Assembly: GCF_013141915.1 (NCBI RefSeq)
Contig: NZ_SROX01000007.1
Coordinates: 62,001 to 126,000, forward strand
From: Cupriavidus necator
GTDB taxonomy: Bacteria > Pseudomonadota > Gammaproteobacteria > Burkholderiales > Burkholderiaceae
Direction of reading: 5' to 3'
Length of the DNA: 64,000 nucleotides
A program made the position numbers and the translations under genes. Shown one piece after another: positions 1 through 10,281 of this stretch (positions are counted from its first letter, which is position 1; each line of letters begins with the position of its first letter). The notes under the pieces are model-generated. The model ran no database searches and was not told where the DNA came from. It saw only the letters and a list, made by a program, of their open reading frames with translations.

Positions 1-2
1 TG

Positions 3-254
3 CCCGAGGCCATCCACGACATGCGCGACGACCCTTATCGCAGCCTGGAAGCCTTCGTCCAGCTGGCCGGCGGCTACCGCAAGGTCAAGACCGCCTATAT
101 GGACTTCCGCTGGGCGGATTTCTTCCGGCGCCACGTGCCCGGTCCGTTCGATACGCCGCACCACTTCGCCTTTGCGCTGGCGAGCGCTTTCAAGCTGGCG
201 CACTCCCGCGAGGCAAAGGACCTGCCGGGCTATATCGGCGCGCTGGGATGCTGA
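3..254 (+). CDS. ParB-like nuclease-fold protein (ParBc_2 type), C-terminal part
   Basis: The 5' end lies left of the window; only about 83 C-terminal residues are visible, in an open frame from base 3 to a TGA at 252-254. The visible part has the pattern DDPYRSL...GGY.K....Y..F.WADFFR, which I associate with the C-terminal half of the ParBc_2 (putative ParB-like nuclease) family in proteobacteria. That link is from memory and the catalytic N-terminal part is not visible, so the function is open. The gene converges on the topoisomerase IB gene, with 18 bases between the stops. Confidence 0.55.
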   Translation, partial: PEAIHDMRDDPYRSLEAFVQLAGGYRKVKTAYMDFRWADFFRRHVPGPFDTPHHFAFALASAFKLAHSREAKDLPGYIGALGC

Positions 255-272
255 GCGCCGGTGCGGTGACGA

Positions 273-1367
273 TCAGCCATTGGTGCCGTTGGTGCCTGTC
301 TTGCCGTTGGCCGGCCGGGACTGGCCTGCCGCCAGCAACTGCAGCAGCCGCGCCTCGTCCGCGCGCAGCCGCGTCATCGCCGGCGCGCGCCCGCCGGCCT
401 GCAGTACGCCGGCGAGGTACGCCTCGATCACGTCGGGGTGCACATAGCATTTGCGGCACACCGCGACGGTGTTGCGCAACTGGCCCGCGACCTCGCGGAT
501 GGCATCGGTCACGGCCTTGCGGCGCGCGGTCTCGCTGGCTGCTTCAGGCAGCTTGCGCAGGATCGCCAACGCATGCACGCTGCCGGCCCAGGTGCGAAAA
601 TCCTTGGCGGTAAAGTCGCCGCCACTCACTTCCTGCAGGTAGGCGTTGACATCGGCCGAGCCGATCTCGCGGATCTCGCCGTCGCTGTCGCGGTACTTGA
701 ACAGGCATTGCCCAGGCAGGTCGGCGCAGTTGCGCACGATGCGCGCGAGGCGCGGGTCGTTGACCGAGACGTCGTGCGTGATGCCGCTCTTGCCGGTGAA
801 CTGGAAGCGCAGCCGGCTGCCGCGCACGGTCACGTGGCGGCGCCGCAGCGTGGTCAGGCCGTAGGTGCGGTTCTGCCGCGCGTAACGCGGCGAGCCCACG
901 CGCACCAGCGTGGCGTCGAGCAGCAGCACCACCGCGGCCACCACTTTCTCGCGCGGCATGCCGTTGCGGCGCAGGTCGCGCGCCACGCGGGCGCGCAGGC
1001 GCGGCAGCGCGGCGCCAAAAGCCGCCAGCCGCGCGTACTTGTCCGTATCGCGCAGCGCGGCCCATTGCGGGTGGTAGACGTACTGCTTGCGCCCGCGCGC
1101 ATCGCGCCCGGTGGCCTGCAGGTGGCCGCGCGGATCGGGGCAGATCCACACCGACTCATAGGCCGGCGGGATCGCCAGCGTCGCAATGCGCGCCAGCGTG
1201 GCGGCATCGGCCACGCGCTTGCCGTCCGGCCCGGTATAGCTGAAGCCGCTGCCATGGCGCCGGCGCGTGATGCCAGGCTTGCTGTCGTCGACATAGCGCA
1301 GCCCCGCGTCGCGCAGCACCGTGTCGAGCGCGGCGGGGGCGTCGGTGCCGGGCAGCGTGCTGTCCAT
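273..1367 (-). CDS. DNA topoisomerase IB (eukaryotic/poxvirus-like)
   Basis: This 364-residue protein relaxes supercoils by nicking one strand through a 3'-phosphotyrosine. The family is recognised by the N-terminal block GITRRRHGSGFSY, the IPPAYE.VWICPDP.GHLQATGRD.RGRKQY block near residue 90, the VGSPRYA..N.TYGLTTLR segment, the TGKSG block and the C-terminal catalytic region CRKCYVHPDVIEAY, where Tyr308 should be the nucleophile. Length fits the bacterial TopIB family. It is last in a leftward run of three genes (DUF3182 protein, hydrolase, topoisomerase), 11 bases after the hydrolase stop. The ATG at 1367 has only a weak ribosome-binding site, consistent with translational coupling. Confidence 0.93.
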   Translation of the reverse strand: MDSTLPGTDAPAALDTVLRDAGLRYVDDSKPGITRRRHGSGFSYTGPDGKRVADAATLARIATLAIPPAYESVWICPDPRGHLQATGRDARGRKQYVYHPQWAALRDTDKYARLAAFGAALPRLRARVARDLRRNGMPREKVVAAVVLLLDATLVRVGSPRYARQNRTYGLTTLRRRHVTVRGSRLRFQFTGKSGITHDVSVNDPRLARIVRNCADLPGQCLFKYRDSDGEIREIGSADVNAYLQEVSGGDFTAKDFRTWAGSVHALAILRKLPEAASETARRKAVTDAIREVAGQLRNTVAVCRKCYVHPDVIEAYLAGVLQAGGRAPAMTRLRADEARLLQLLAAGQSRPANGKTGTNGTNG

Positions 1368-1378
1368 GGGTGCGGGCG

Positions 1379-2236
1379 CTAGGCGGCGCCCGGCGCGCTC
1401 GCCGACTCGGGTTGCGGCGTTTCGAGCCCGGCGTCGGGTGCGGGCGGCGCAGGCTTCGGCGGCGCCGGCGGCACCGCGCGTTCGGCCGTGACCGGGCCGG
1501 CCCGGGCCACGGTGACCATTTCACGCAGCCAGTTGACCAGCATGCTGCTGTAGGTGCGCTGGTATTCCTCATCGGCGAGGCCATGGTCGGCGCCCTTGAT
1601 GACGCGGTAGGTCAGCGAGTTGGCATGGATGCAGGAATCGACATAGCTCATCACCGCAGCATGGGGCACGATCTGGTCGTGCTCGGATTCGATCACCAGT
1701 ACGTCGCCGGTAAACGCCGTGCAGGCGCGCAGCGCGCGGTTGCTCGCGGGCGGCACCATATGGCGCCGGTAGTTCACCAGGTCTTGCTCGCGATGCAACT
1801 GGCGCTTGGGCAGGTCCCAGCCCGAGTCCATGTATAGCGCCGGGGCCCGGAACGCCAGCCAGCGCACCTGGCGCAGGGCGCTGAGCAGCGCGGCCAGGTA
1901 GCCGCCATAGCTGCTGCCCACCACCGCGATCGCGTTGCGGTCCACCTCGGGCTGGCGCACCAGCACGTCGTAGGCGGCCACCACGTCGGCCAGGTTGCGG
2001 GTGCGGCTGACGGTCTCGTACTGCGCGCGCGTGCCGGCATGGCCAGTCAGGTCGAAGGTCAGGCAGACGCAGCCCAGCCCCGCCACCTTGCGCGCGCGCG
2101 CCAGGTATTGCTGCTGGCTGCCGCCCCAGCCGTGCACGAACAACACCCCGGGCAACTTGGTTTCCGGGCTGATCAGGGTACCGGCGATGGTGCCGCCTTC
2201 GCTTTCGATCTGCAGCAGTTCTTCATGCGTTGCCAT
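1379..2236 (-). CDS. Alpha/beta hydrolase (dienelactone-hydrolase/S9-like)
   Basis: A 285-residue serine hydrolase. It has an oxyanion-type HGWGGS segment near residue 35, a nucleophile elbow GSSYGGY near residue 110, an acidic residue in the ESEHDQIVP segment and a C-terminal ADHGL segment supplying the likely catalytic His. There is no signal peptide, so it is probably cytosolic. A Pro/Ala-rich tail of about 40 residues follows the fold. Its ATG at 2236 overlaps the end of the upstream DUF3182 gene by 14 bases, so the two are translationally coupled. The substrate cannot be inferred; carboxyl esters or short acyl conjugates are typical of the family. Confidence 0.85.
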   Translation of the reverse strand: MATHEELLQIESEGGTIAGTLISPETKLPGVLFVHGWGGSQQQYLARARKVAGLGCVCLTFDLTGHAGTRAQYETVSRTRNLADVVAAYDVLVRQPEVDRNAIAVVGSSYGGYLAALLSALRQVRWLAFRAPALYMDSGWDLPKRQLHREQDLVNYRRHMVPPASNRALRACTAFTGDVLVIESEHDQIVPHAAVMSYVDSCIHANSLTYRVIKGADHGLADEEYQRTYSSMLVNWLREMVTVARAGPVTAERAVPPAPPKPAPPAPDAGLETPQPESASAPGAA

Positions 2237-3428
2237 CGGATTCAGGCTCCAGTCGTGCGTACTTGGTCAGCGGGCCGACATGGCGGTCTTCACCGTGGTA
2301 ATAGACTTCCGCGTCATCCGGCACGCGCACGTCGTTGCCGTAGACTTCGCGGGTGGACGCGACCACGCGCGTGCGGTGCGGGTCGTCGCGCAGCGCAGCC
2401 AGCGCCACCAGTTCGGCACCGGTCGCGCCGCCCACGCGCCAGGACTGTTCCAGCACGCCGCCGAGCATCTGCCCGCAATCGGCGTTGCCCGCGGGCGCGC
2501 CAAAGGCAACGTCGTAATTGCAGCGCGACAGCACCATGCCGCCGCCCTCGCCATAGCACGCCAGCGCCGCCTCGTGGTACACCATTGCCGCGCGCACCGC
2601 GGCAATAATGCGGGCGTCGAACGGATGCTGCAGCAGCGCGTCAAAGCCGCCGCGTACCACCGTCAGCGTGGAACCGCCGTAGACCTTCTGCCGCCGGTTG
2701 TTCTGGGTCAGCCCCTGCGTGCCGCAATAGCTGGCTTCCAGTCCCGCCAGCACCACCTTGCCAACGCTGTAGGTCTGCGGCGCGCGCAGATCGCGCTCCA
2801 CCACCAGGCCGTCGCGTTCCACCACCTCGGGCGCGAGCGCATCCAGTGCTTCGTCCAGCGCGCGTTCGCCGTCGACCACGCGCTGGCCCAGACCGCCGAC
2901 GCCGCCGGTATCCTTCAGCCGCACCGGGCCCAGCGTCAACAGCCGCAGCGCCGCGATGCGCGCATCAGCGACGCTGAACGCGGTGAACCCCGGCAGCGTC
3001 GCGCCCACCACGCGCCGCACGAAGGCCTCGGACCAGCCCCGCGGCGCCGCGGCGCCGGGCTCCACCAGGCCATGCGTGATCGCCTTGGTGGCGACGAACG
3101 CATACGGCACTACGCCGCCGAAGAGATCGCCCTCGCCCTGCACGCCGAGGTCCGCCGCCAGTTCGCGGCCGACCAGGGTCTGCGCCGGCACCAGGTACGG
3201 CGCCGGACGTCCCGCCGATGGCGCGGCGTAGCCGCCGGCGAACGACAGGCCGGCAATCTCGGCCACCTTGCGGGCGAGATTGGCAAGGGTCATGCCATGG
3301 TGGCTGTCGGCCTCGCCCAGGGTCTCGCAGCCGTAAGCCATCACCGTCCGGCTGCCCTGCGGCAGGGTTGCCGGGTCTGCGGCCGACGGCGCCGGTTTTC
3401 GCTTGCTTGCGTTGCTCGATGTGGTCAC
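2223..3428 (-). CDS. DUF3182 family protein
   Basis: A protein of about 401 residues resembling the DUF3182 family of Burkholderiales, which has no firmly known activity. Visible blocks include HHGMTLANLARKVAEIAG near the start, a central LGPVRLKDTGGVGG region and a Cys/Gly-rich C-terminal part ending in a YYHGEDRHVGPLTKY motif. I read the start as GTG at 3428 because AGGAG lies six bases upstream; an open frame extends further to 3488 but lacks such a site. It is first in the three-gene run with the hydrolase and topoisomerase IB. No clear -24/-12 promoter was found upstream, unlike several neighbours. Confidence 0.75.
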   Translation of the reverse strand: MTTSSNASKRKPAPSAADPATLPQGSRTVMAYGCETLGEADSHHGMTLANLARKVAEIAGLSFAGGYAAPSAGRPAPYLVPAQTLVGRELAADLGVQGEGDLFGGVVPYAFVATKAITHGLVEPGAAAPRGWSEAFVRRVVGATLPGFTAFSVADARIAALRLLTLGPVRLKDTGGVGGLGQRVVDGERALDEALDALAPEVVERDGLVVERDLRAPQTYSVGKVVLAGLEASYCGTQGLTQNNRRQKVYGGSTLTVVRGGFDALLQHPFDARIIAAVRAAMVYHEAALACYGEGGGMVLSRCNYDVAFGAPAGNADCGQMLGGVLEQSWRVGGATGAELVALAALRDDPHRTRVVASTREVYGNDVRVPDDAEVYYHGEDRHVGPLTKYARLEPESDGNA

Positions 3429-3489
3429 GGCCAGCTCCTGTCTCGGTTTGTCGCACGGGTCTTGCGCAAGGGGCGCCGCGGCCGGCACG

Positions 3490-4068
3490 CTACGAGGCTG
3501 CCGAGGCGGAGGTAGTGGGCGCGCTGCCGGCGTCGCCGGCGGGCGGTTTGGTCTGGCGCCCGCGCGAGGCCCGCGCGTGGCGCTTGGCGGCGTGGTTCTC
3601 GCGCGCCTCGTCGAGCGAATGGCTGGTCTTGATGCCGTCTTCCTGATCGGCCAGCTCGGCCAGCTGGCGGTAAAAGGTCACCAGTTGGCGCAGTTCCTCT
3701 TCGTCCAGGTCTTCGATCGACACCAGCATGTTGCTGGCTTCGCGGTGGGAGGCGAGCAGCTCGTTGAGCTTCAGGTGCACCGCGACGGCATCCTTGTTCT
3801 GGCTCTGCTGGATCAGGAACACCATCAGGAAGGTGACGATGGTGGTGCCGGTATTGATCACCAGCTGCCAGGTTTCGGAGTACCCGAACATCGGGCCGGT
3901 GAGGGCCCACGCCACCACCACGCCGACGGCCAGCACAAAGGCGGTCGGCGACCCGGCATGGCGCGTGGCGCTGCCGGCAAAGCGGTCGAACAGGTGCAGC
4001 ACGGTGGCACGTTTGCCGGGGCCGGGCCGATGGCCAACGCCGGGCAGGATTGGGCTGGATTTGCGCAT
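3490..4068 (-). CDS. Low-affinity iron permease family membrane protein
   Basis: A 192-residue protein with two adjacent membrane segments (about residues 42-60 and 66-86: AFVLAVGVVVAWALTGP, then a TWQLVINTGTTIVTFLMVFLIQ-like stretch). A QNKDAVAVHLKLNELL motif follows, characteristic of the low-affinity iron permease family (PF04120). The C-terminal 60 residues are Lys/Arg/Ala-rich and probably disordered. Despite the family name, iron transport by bacterial members is not well established. The ATG at 4068 was chosen over upstream in-frame starts because GGGAG lies eight bases before it and the first residues fit the family. It is transcribed divergently from the CBS gene. Confidence 0.82.
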   Translation of the reverse strand: MRKSSPILPGVGHRPGPGKRATVLHLFDRFAGSATRHAGSPTAFVLAVGVVVAWALTGPMFGYSETWQLVINTGTTIVTFLMVFLIQQSQNKDAVAVHLKLNELLASHREASNMLVSIEDLDEEELRQLVTFYRQLAELADQEDGIKTSHSLDEARENHAAKRHARASRGRQTKPPAGDAGSAPTTSASAAS

Positions 4069-4442
4069 CGTTGCACTCCCACGGATGAGTCGCCGGATTG
4101 GCCGCCAGGATGGGCCGCTAAGGGGGCTGCTGGCTGGGCGGCACGCTGATTTCATTGTATGGAGCGCATGGCCAATGTGCAGCGGGCGCAGTCCTACAAC
4201 GGGCGCAGCACTTGCCGCCTGTTGCCGCGCCCTGCCGCTTTCGTTTCTACATCGGGTGATAAATCTTGCCGGCGGCGTGGCCGCCTTGCGAGTCAGCGCG
4301 CGTGCGGGGGACGGGAACGCTTCTTGCGCCGGAAGCCGTGACGAAGCGGCGACTCCCGGTACGCCGGTGGCCAGTCGCCGCCCTGTTGAACCGGGCCCGG
4401 TCCGCAAACGGGATCGGCCCCACCAGCGAACCGGAGTCAGCC
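4069..4442. other. Intergenic region between divergent iron-permease-like and CBS genes
   Basis: There is no convincing gene in this 374-base stretch. On the plus strand it holds a -24/-12 promoter (4313-4328) for the CBS-BON pair, and upstream of that a CTACAACGGGC element at 4194-4204 that resembles elements near two other sigma-54 promoters in the window. Confidence 0.5.
4313..4328 (+). promoter_or_regulatory. Sigma-54 (-24/-12) promoter of the CBS-BON operon
   Basis: The sequence GGGAACGCTTCTTGCG has GG at 4314-4315, exactly ten bases, then GC at 4326-4327 inside TTGC, matching the consensus TGGCAC-N5-TTGC at the invariant positions. It lies 115 bases before the CBS start codon. The same 13-base core, with one change, recurs upstream of the SDR gene (14602-14587, minus strand). 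Confidence 0.65.
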
Positions 4443-4910
4443 ATGTTCCAGTCCCCTGCCACGCAGCCCCGCGCGCCGCGGCGCGTCCTCGACATCATGA
4501 CGCGCCAGCCGGCCTATCTCTCCCCCGATGAAACCATCCAGCAAGCCGCGCAGCTGATGGCCGACCTGCATGTCGGCGCGCTGCCGGTATGCGACGGCCG
4601 GCGCCTGGTCGGCATGCTGACCGACCGCGACATCACCGTGCGCGCCATCGCAAGCGGCCAGCCGCCGCAGGCCACGCCCGTCGCCGAGGCGATGTCGCCC
4701 GAAGTGGAATGGTGCCGCGAAGACGAATCGCTTGAAGACGCGCGGCACAAGATGGAAGCCGCGCAGGTGCGGCGCCTGCCGGTGCTTGACCGCGACCACG
4801 CCCTGGTGGGCATCGTGTCGCTGGGCGACCTCGCCAGCAAGGGCGTTGAGCCACGCGATTCCGGCGCGGCGCTGGCGTCGATCTCCACGCCTTCAGCGCC
4901 CGCGCGATAA
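4443..4910 (+). CDS. Tandem CBS-domain protein
   Basis: A 155-residue cytosolic protein made almost wholly of two CBS motifs (about residues 15-70 and 80-135: DIMTRQPAYLSPDETI...ALPVCDGRRLVGMLTDRDI and AMSPEVEWCREDESLEDA...RRLPVLDRDHALVGIVSLGDLA). Such stand-alone CBS pairs bind adenine nucleotides and are often stress-induced; the ligand here is unknown. The ATG at 4443 has GGAG nine bases upstream. It is followed after 26 bases by a BON-domain gene, so the two probably share the sigma-54 promoter at 4313-4328. Confidence 0.9.
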   Translation: MFQSPATQPRAPRRVLDIMTRQPAYLSPDETIQQAAQLMADLHVGALPVCDGRRLVGMLTDRDITVRAIASGQPPQATPVAEAMSPEVEWCREDESLEDARHKMEAAQVRRLPVLDRDHALVGIVSLGDLASKGVEPRDSGAALASISTPSAPAR

Positions 4911-4936
4911 ACCCACTGCACCGACAAGGAGCCGCG

Positions 4937-5263
4937 ATGAACGCAACCCCTGCCGCTGACGACGAAGCCCTGCGCGTGGCCGTGCGCGCCAAAATTGCCG
5001 AGGCCTTCGACGGCCGCTTTCCTGATGGCGTGATGCTTGAGGTCGCAGACCGGCGCGTGACCGTGCGCGGCTGCGTCGAAGACATCGGCACCGCGCAGCG
5101 CGTCGAGAAAGCCGCGGCGGTCAGCCCCGGCGTGCTGGGCGTGCATAACGCGCTGTCGACGCGGCAGCCGCCTCCGCCTGAGCCGCAGGCGCAGCCCCCC
5201 GCCAGCGGCATGCATGCCGACCCGGCCGAGAAGCCCGCCGGGCAGGTGAACCACAAGGTGTGA
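4937..5263 (+). CDS. BON-domain protein
   Basis: A 108-residue protein with one BON domain (about residues 12-75; core RVTVRGCVEDIGTAQRVEKAA, then GVLGVHN). There is no signal peptide, so it looks cytosolic, unlike the exported BON protein at 21964-22401. The C-terminal 35 residues are Pro/Ala-rich. BON domains are thought to bind phospholipid or other hydrophobic ligands and are common in osmotic-stress proteins. The ribosome-binding site is AAGGAG, six bases before the ATG. It is the second gene of the CBS-BON pair and is followed by a nested hairpin. Confidence 0.85.
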   Translation: MNATPAADDEALRVAVRAKIAEAFDGRFPDGVMLEVADRRVTVRGCVEDIGTAQRVEKAAAVSPGVLGVHNALSTRQPPPPEPQAQPPASGMHADPAEKPAGQVNHKV

Positions 5264-5265
5264 GT

Positions 5266-5331
5266 CGCCGCTAAACGCCACGGCGCCGGAGGTATTCCCC
5301 CGGCGCCCTGGCCGTCCTGGCGTTAGCGGCG
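5266..5331. terminator. Nested inverted repeats between convergent BON and PRC-barrel genes
   Basis: The outer arms CGCCGCTAAACGCCA (5266-5280) and TGGCGTTAGCGGCG (5318-5331) pair with one bulge. Inside them, GGCGCCGG (5282-5289) pairs with CCGGCGCC (5300-5307). There is no T-tract. The position between two convergent stops suggests a bidirectional transcription end or an mRNA-stabilising structure. Confidence 0.5.
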
Positions 5332-5344
5332 TGGCGTGCCGCGC

Positions 5345-5806
5345 TCAGGCCCAGGGGTCATAGCGGTCGGCTTCCCAGTAAGGCGAGATGCCATAGTACT
5401 GGTGGATGCTGGTGGCCCATTGCGAGTCGGCCATGGTGGGCCAGTGGTCCTTGTCAAAGCCCGGCGCTGCCTTGAGCCGGTCTTTCTCGACGCCGAGCAC
5501 GAAGCACTTGCGCCGCGTGTCCAGCGTCAGCGCGGACCACGGCAACGCGAACAGCTTTTCGCCGATGCCGAGGAAGCCGCCCATCGCCAGCACGGCATAG
5601 GCAACGCGGCCGCCGAGCACGTCGATCATGATGTGGTCGATGGTGCCGATGTCGTCGCCGGCCGGATCAACCACCTTGTTGCCCTCGAGCGTGTCGGCCG
5701 CCATGACGAACGGGCCGGGACCCGGTGAATCGCGGTCGATGCCGCCGACGATCGAGGCGCCGTGCGGGTGTTCGCCGCCGGGCGTTTCAGGTTGGACTGG
5801 ATTCAT
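5345..5806 (-). CDS. PRC-barrel domain protein
   Basis: A 153-residue cytosolic protein with a PRC-barrel domain at about residues 30-110 (LEGNKVVDPAGDDIGTIDHIMID...YAVLAMGGFLGIGEKLFALPW). This is a small beta-barrel shared with photosynthetic reaction-centre subunit H and RimM and widespread in small stress proteins. GGAGGT precedes the ATG at 5806. It probably forms a two-gene leftward operon with the YflT-like membrane protein upstream (66-base gap). A partial -24 element (GGCACC) near 5860 lacks the -12 GC, so I do not call a sigma-54 promoter here. Confidence 0.85.
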   Translation of the reverse strand: MNPVQPETPGGEHPHGASIVGGIDRDSPGPGPFVMAADTLEGNKVVDPAGDDIGTIDHIMIDVLGGRVAYAVLAMGGFLGIGEKLFALPWSALTLDTRRKCFVLGVEKDRLKAAPGFDKDHWPTMADSQWATSIHQYYGISPYWEADRYDPWA

Positions 5807-5872
5807 GGGATACCTCCGTTTGGCTGCTCGGGTAGCAAGTGGAGCGGAAAGAAAAGCGCGGGGTGCCGTTCG

Positions 5873-6463
5873 CTAGATGCGTTCGCGCGGGTTGGCCGGC
5901 ACCGGCGGCACCAGCGGATCGAAATCGGCCCAGCGGCCATCGACCCATTGGCCGTCGGCGCGCTCGACATCCTTGGCGCCGCCCTGGCGCAACACGGTGG
6001 CGACCGTGTCCGCCGTGGCGGTGTCGGTACTGGTCAGGTGCGCCGCCAGCACGACCCCGGCATTGCGCACGGCGGGCTGGCCGGTGCGCGGATTGCGCCC
6101 GGCATGGCGCGCCAGCGCCAGCGCCCCGGCGAGCGAGCCCAGGTAGGCGCCCAGCCCGATTGCAAATACCAGCACCAGGATCGACAGCGGCGGCGTCGCG
6201 CCCAGGGCGGCAACGATCACCGCTCCGACGGCTGCACCCGCAGCGGCGCCGATCAGCACCCCGCTGATGGCGCCCACGCCGGACTTGCGCGCGCCGGCAT
6301 CCGCGGCATGGTCGCCGCCGATCGCATAGGCCGCGTGCTGCCCGGGCGGGTTCACGTAGAACAGGTTCAGGTCCTGGTCGGCAAACCCCTGCGCACGCAG
6401 CCGGCTTGCCGTGGTTTCGGCGGTGGAGAAGCTGTCGAAGCGGCCAGCGATGATGGCGGACAT
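5873..6463 (-). CDS. YflT/general-stress-protein-like membrane protein
   Basis: A 196-residue protein. The first 50 residues (IIAGRFDSFSTAETTASRL...G......FYV) resemble the domain of the heat-induced protein YflT and general stress protein 17M. Next comes a Gly/Ala-rich hydrophobic hairpin (about residues 65-125) likely to be two membrane segments, then a second small alpha/beta part (VRNAGVVLAAHLTS...VATVLRQGGAKDVERADGQW). The ATG at 6463 has AAGGAG eight bases upstream; the longer open frame has no ribosome-binding site. The assignment is by pattern only and the function is unknown. It lies in the stress block, upstream of the PRC-barrel gene. Confidence 0.7.
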   Translation of the reverse strand: MSAIIAGRFDSFSTAETTASRLRAQGFADQDLNLFYVNPPGQHAAYAIGGDHAADAGARKSGVGAISGVLIGAAAGAAVGAVIVAALGATPPLSILVLVFAIGLGAYLGSLAGALALARHAGRNPRTGQPAVRNAGVVLAAHLTSTDTATADTVATVLRQGGAKDVERADGQWVDGRWADFDPLVPPVPANPRERI

Positions 6464-6569
6464 GGTGGCTCCTTTTCGTTCATCGATGTGTTCGGAACCG
6501 CGGCGAGGCTGGTGCAGCCGCGCCGCGGCGCTTGGACTCAAGGTGGACTAAAGGGGGCAGGCACGCACC

Positions 6570-7289
<720 letters not shown>

Positions 7290-7451
7290 TCAGCCACGCC
7301 GCAACCGGTGTGAACGCTGCAATACCGCGGCGCGCGGCGGCGGTGCCATGGCGTGGCGGGCAAGTGGTACGCGTAGCGTTGGGGCCGGGCTGGTAAAAAC
7401 TACATCGGCGGCGGTCTCAGGTGCCGGGGCGCATAGTGAGACCCGGCGCAT

Positions 7452-8462
7452 TCAGTCGCGCCGCATATGGCGCGGGAACCGGACCGCGATGCAGACACTG
7501 ACCTTGTCGCTGTCGCAGCCGTCGCTCTCCGCGCTCAGCACCGCGCCGTGCATTTCCACCATGCGGCGCGTCAGCAGCAGTGCGCTGCTTTGCCGCGACG
7601 GCGGCTCGCCGCGCTGCGGCGGGCGGCGGCCGAAGAAGTCGGTCAGGGCCGCCAGCCGGCTGGCACTGCGCTGGGAATCGAGCGGCGGGCTTTCGGTAAT
7701 GCGCAGCTTGACGTAGTCCGGCTCGCTGAACAGGTGCACGCTCACCCGCCCGCCCGTCTGCGCGCGCCAGATGCAGTGCACCAGCAGGTGCCGCAGCAAC
7801 GGCGCCAGCCGCATGGCATCCCCGTCGACGCAGTAAGCCGCGGTATCGGGCGCGTCCGGCGCCGCGGCGCTGGCAGCGGCCGGTCCGGTCGACCCGTCCG
7901 CGCTCAGCGGCGACAGCAGCACGCCGCGCGCATCGGCCGCGTGGCGCCGGTCCGCAATGGCCTGGCTCGCCAGCGAGCGCAGGTCCAGTTGCTGCCAGCG
8001 CGGCGGGCTCTCGTCGGCCAGCAGCCGCACCGCCTCTTCCATTTCCTCGATCAGCGCCAGCTGCTGTTGCATTCCGGAACGGATGCCGTCGAGCGCGCGC
8101 TGCGCCGGCGCCGGCGTGGTATCGAAGGCGCGGTCCAGCACGTAGGCCCAGCTCTGGATGGCGTTCAGCGACGAGCGCAGGTCATGCGCGGATTGTTCGA
8201 TCAGCGTGCTGACTTCCTGCACGCTGCGCACCGGCTCGGCGCTGCCGTTGCCGGCAGCGGCCTGGGCGCTGGACGCCTGCGGGTCCAGCGATGACGCTGG
8301 ACGCGACTCAGGAGTGTCCGGCGCGCCGGACGGCGGAAGTAGCTGCGTCATCTGCGGGTCGGCCGCAACGGCCAGTAGACATGGCAGGCCAGATCGGCCG
8401 GGAACCTCGTCCTGCTCGAAAGCAAGAAACGTGCTGCGCACGCCCACTCCCGCGCCTGGCAC
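7452..8462 (-). CDS. Degenerate sensor histidine kinase
   Basis: Up to 336 residues (GTG at 8462; ATG at 8351 would give about 299). It has a HisKA-type H-box AHDLRSSLNAIQSWAYVLD near residue 93, followed by a region in the place of the ATPase domain. The usual N-box Asn, the DxG of the G1 box and the GLGL of the G2 box are not recognisable; instead one sees LLVHCIWRAQTGGRVSVHLF, ITESPPLD and SALLLTRRMVEMHGA. No membrane segment is seen, so it is a soluble sensor. It follows the NtrC-type regulator by 48 bases on the same strand and is probably its partner. It may be a receiver-binding pseudokinase or phosphatase rather than a kinase. Confidence 0.7.
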   Translation of the reverse strand: MPGAGVGVRSTFLAFEQDEVPGRSGLPCLLAVAADPQMTQLLPPSGAPDTPESRPASSLDPQASSAQAAAGNGSAEPVRSVQEVSTLIEQSAHDLRSSLNAIQSWAYVLDRAFDTTPAPAQRALDGIRSGMQQQLALIEEMEEAVRLLADESPPRWQQLDLRSLASQAIADRRHAADARGVLLSPLSADGSTGPAAASAAAPDAPDTAAYCVDGDAMRLAPLLRHLLVHCIWRAQTGGRVSVHLFSEPDYVKLRITESPPLDSQRSASRLAALTDFFGRRPPQRGEPPSRQSSALLLTRRMVEMHGAVLSAESDGCDSDKVSVCIAVRFPRHMRRD

Positions 8463-8510
8463 GCCGCACGTGCCAGCCCTCCCCGTCGTCCCAAGCGATC
8501 ACGCACGCGG

Positions 8511-9911
<1,401 letters not shown>

Positions 9912-10281
9912 ACGATCCGTCAGTGAGACCTAATGGAAACTCAAGGCAAACCCTGGGGCACCGCCTTCCGGGACCGCAACGCCGAACGGCGCCGGGACTG
10001 CGGAAATCCGCCGGCGCGCCTCATGCGTGGCGCGTACGGCAGCCATGGCAGGCACAGGAGGGCACGGCCTTGACTGCGGATTCTGGTCCGCGGGGGCGGG
10101 TCCACACTGCGTAATGGCAGTCTAAGCCCGGGCAGGCACGGTCGTTGCCGGTGTCCGTCTGACACAGCTGTCGGAAGTTGCCGCGCAGGCGCGCGCCGCT
10201 ATGGCAAGCCCCCACGCCAAAGGCTAGCATAGGAACTTCTCCCGGCAACCCGCCACCTGCAACCCTCAACCGGCCGATATC
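9912..10281. other. Divergent control region between the two sigma-54 activator genes
   Basis: This 370-base region has no convincing gene. It holds a strong plus-strand -24/-12 promoter at 10135-10149. The same 15 bases read GG-N10-GC on the opposite strand as well, but without TTGC. No clear promoter for the leftward regulator could be placed. Confidence 0.5.
10135..10149 (+). promoter_or_regulatory. Sigma-54 (-24/-12) promoter of the receiver-less activator gene
   Basis: GGCACGGTCGTTGCC is close to the full consensus (GGCACG-N4-TTGC), with GG at 10135-10136 and GC at 10147-10148. It lies 134 bases before the GTG at 10282 and implies that this activator gene is itself under sigma-54 control. 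Confidence 0.7.

Noticed and set aside
5840..5872. Sigma-54 promoter upstream of the PRC-barrel gene
   Set aside because: A GGCACC element is present on the minus strand, but the base pair ten positions later is TT rather than GC, and no TTGC follows.
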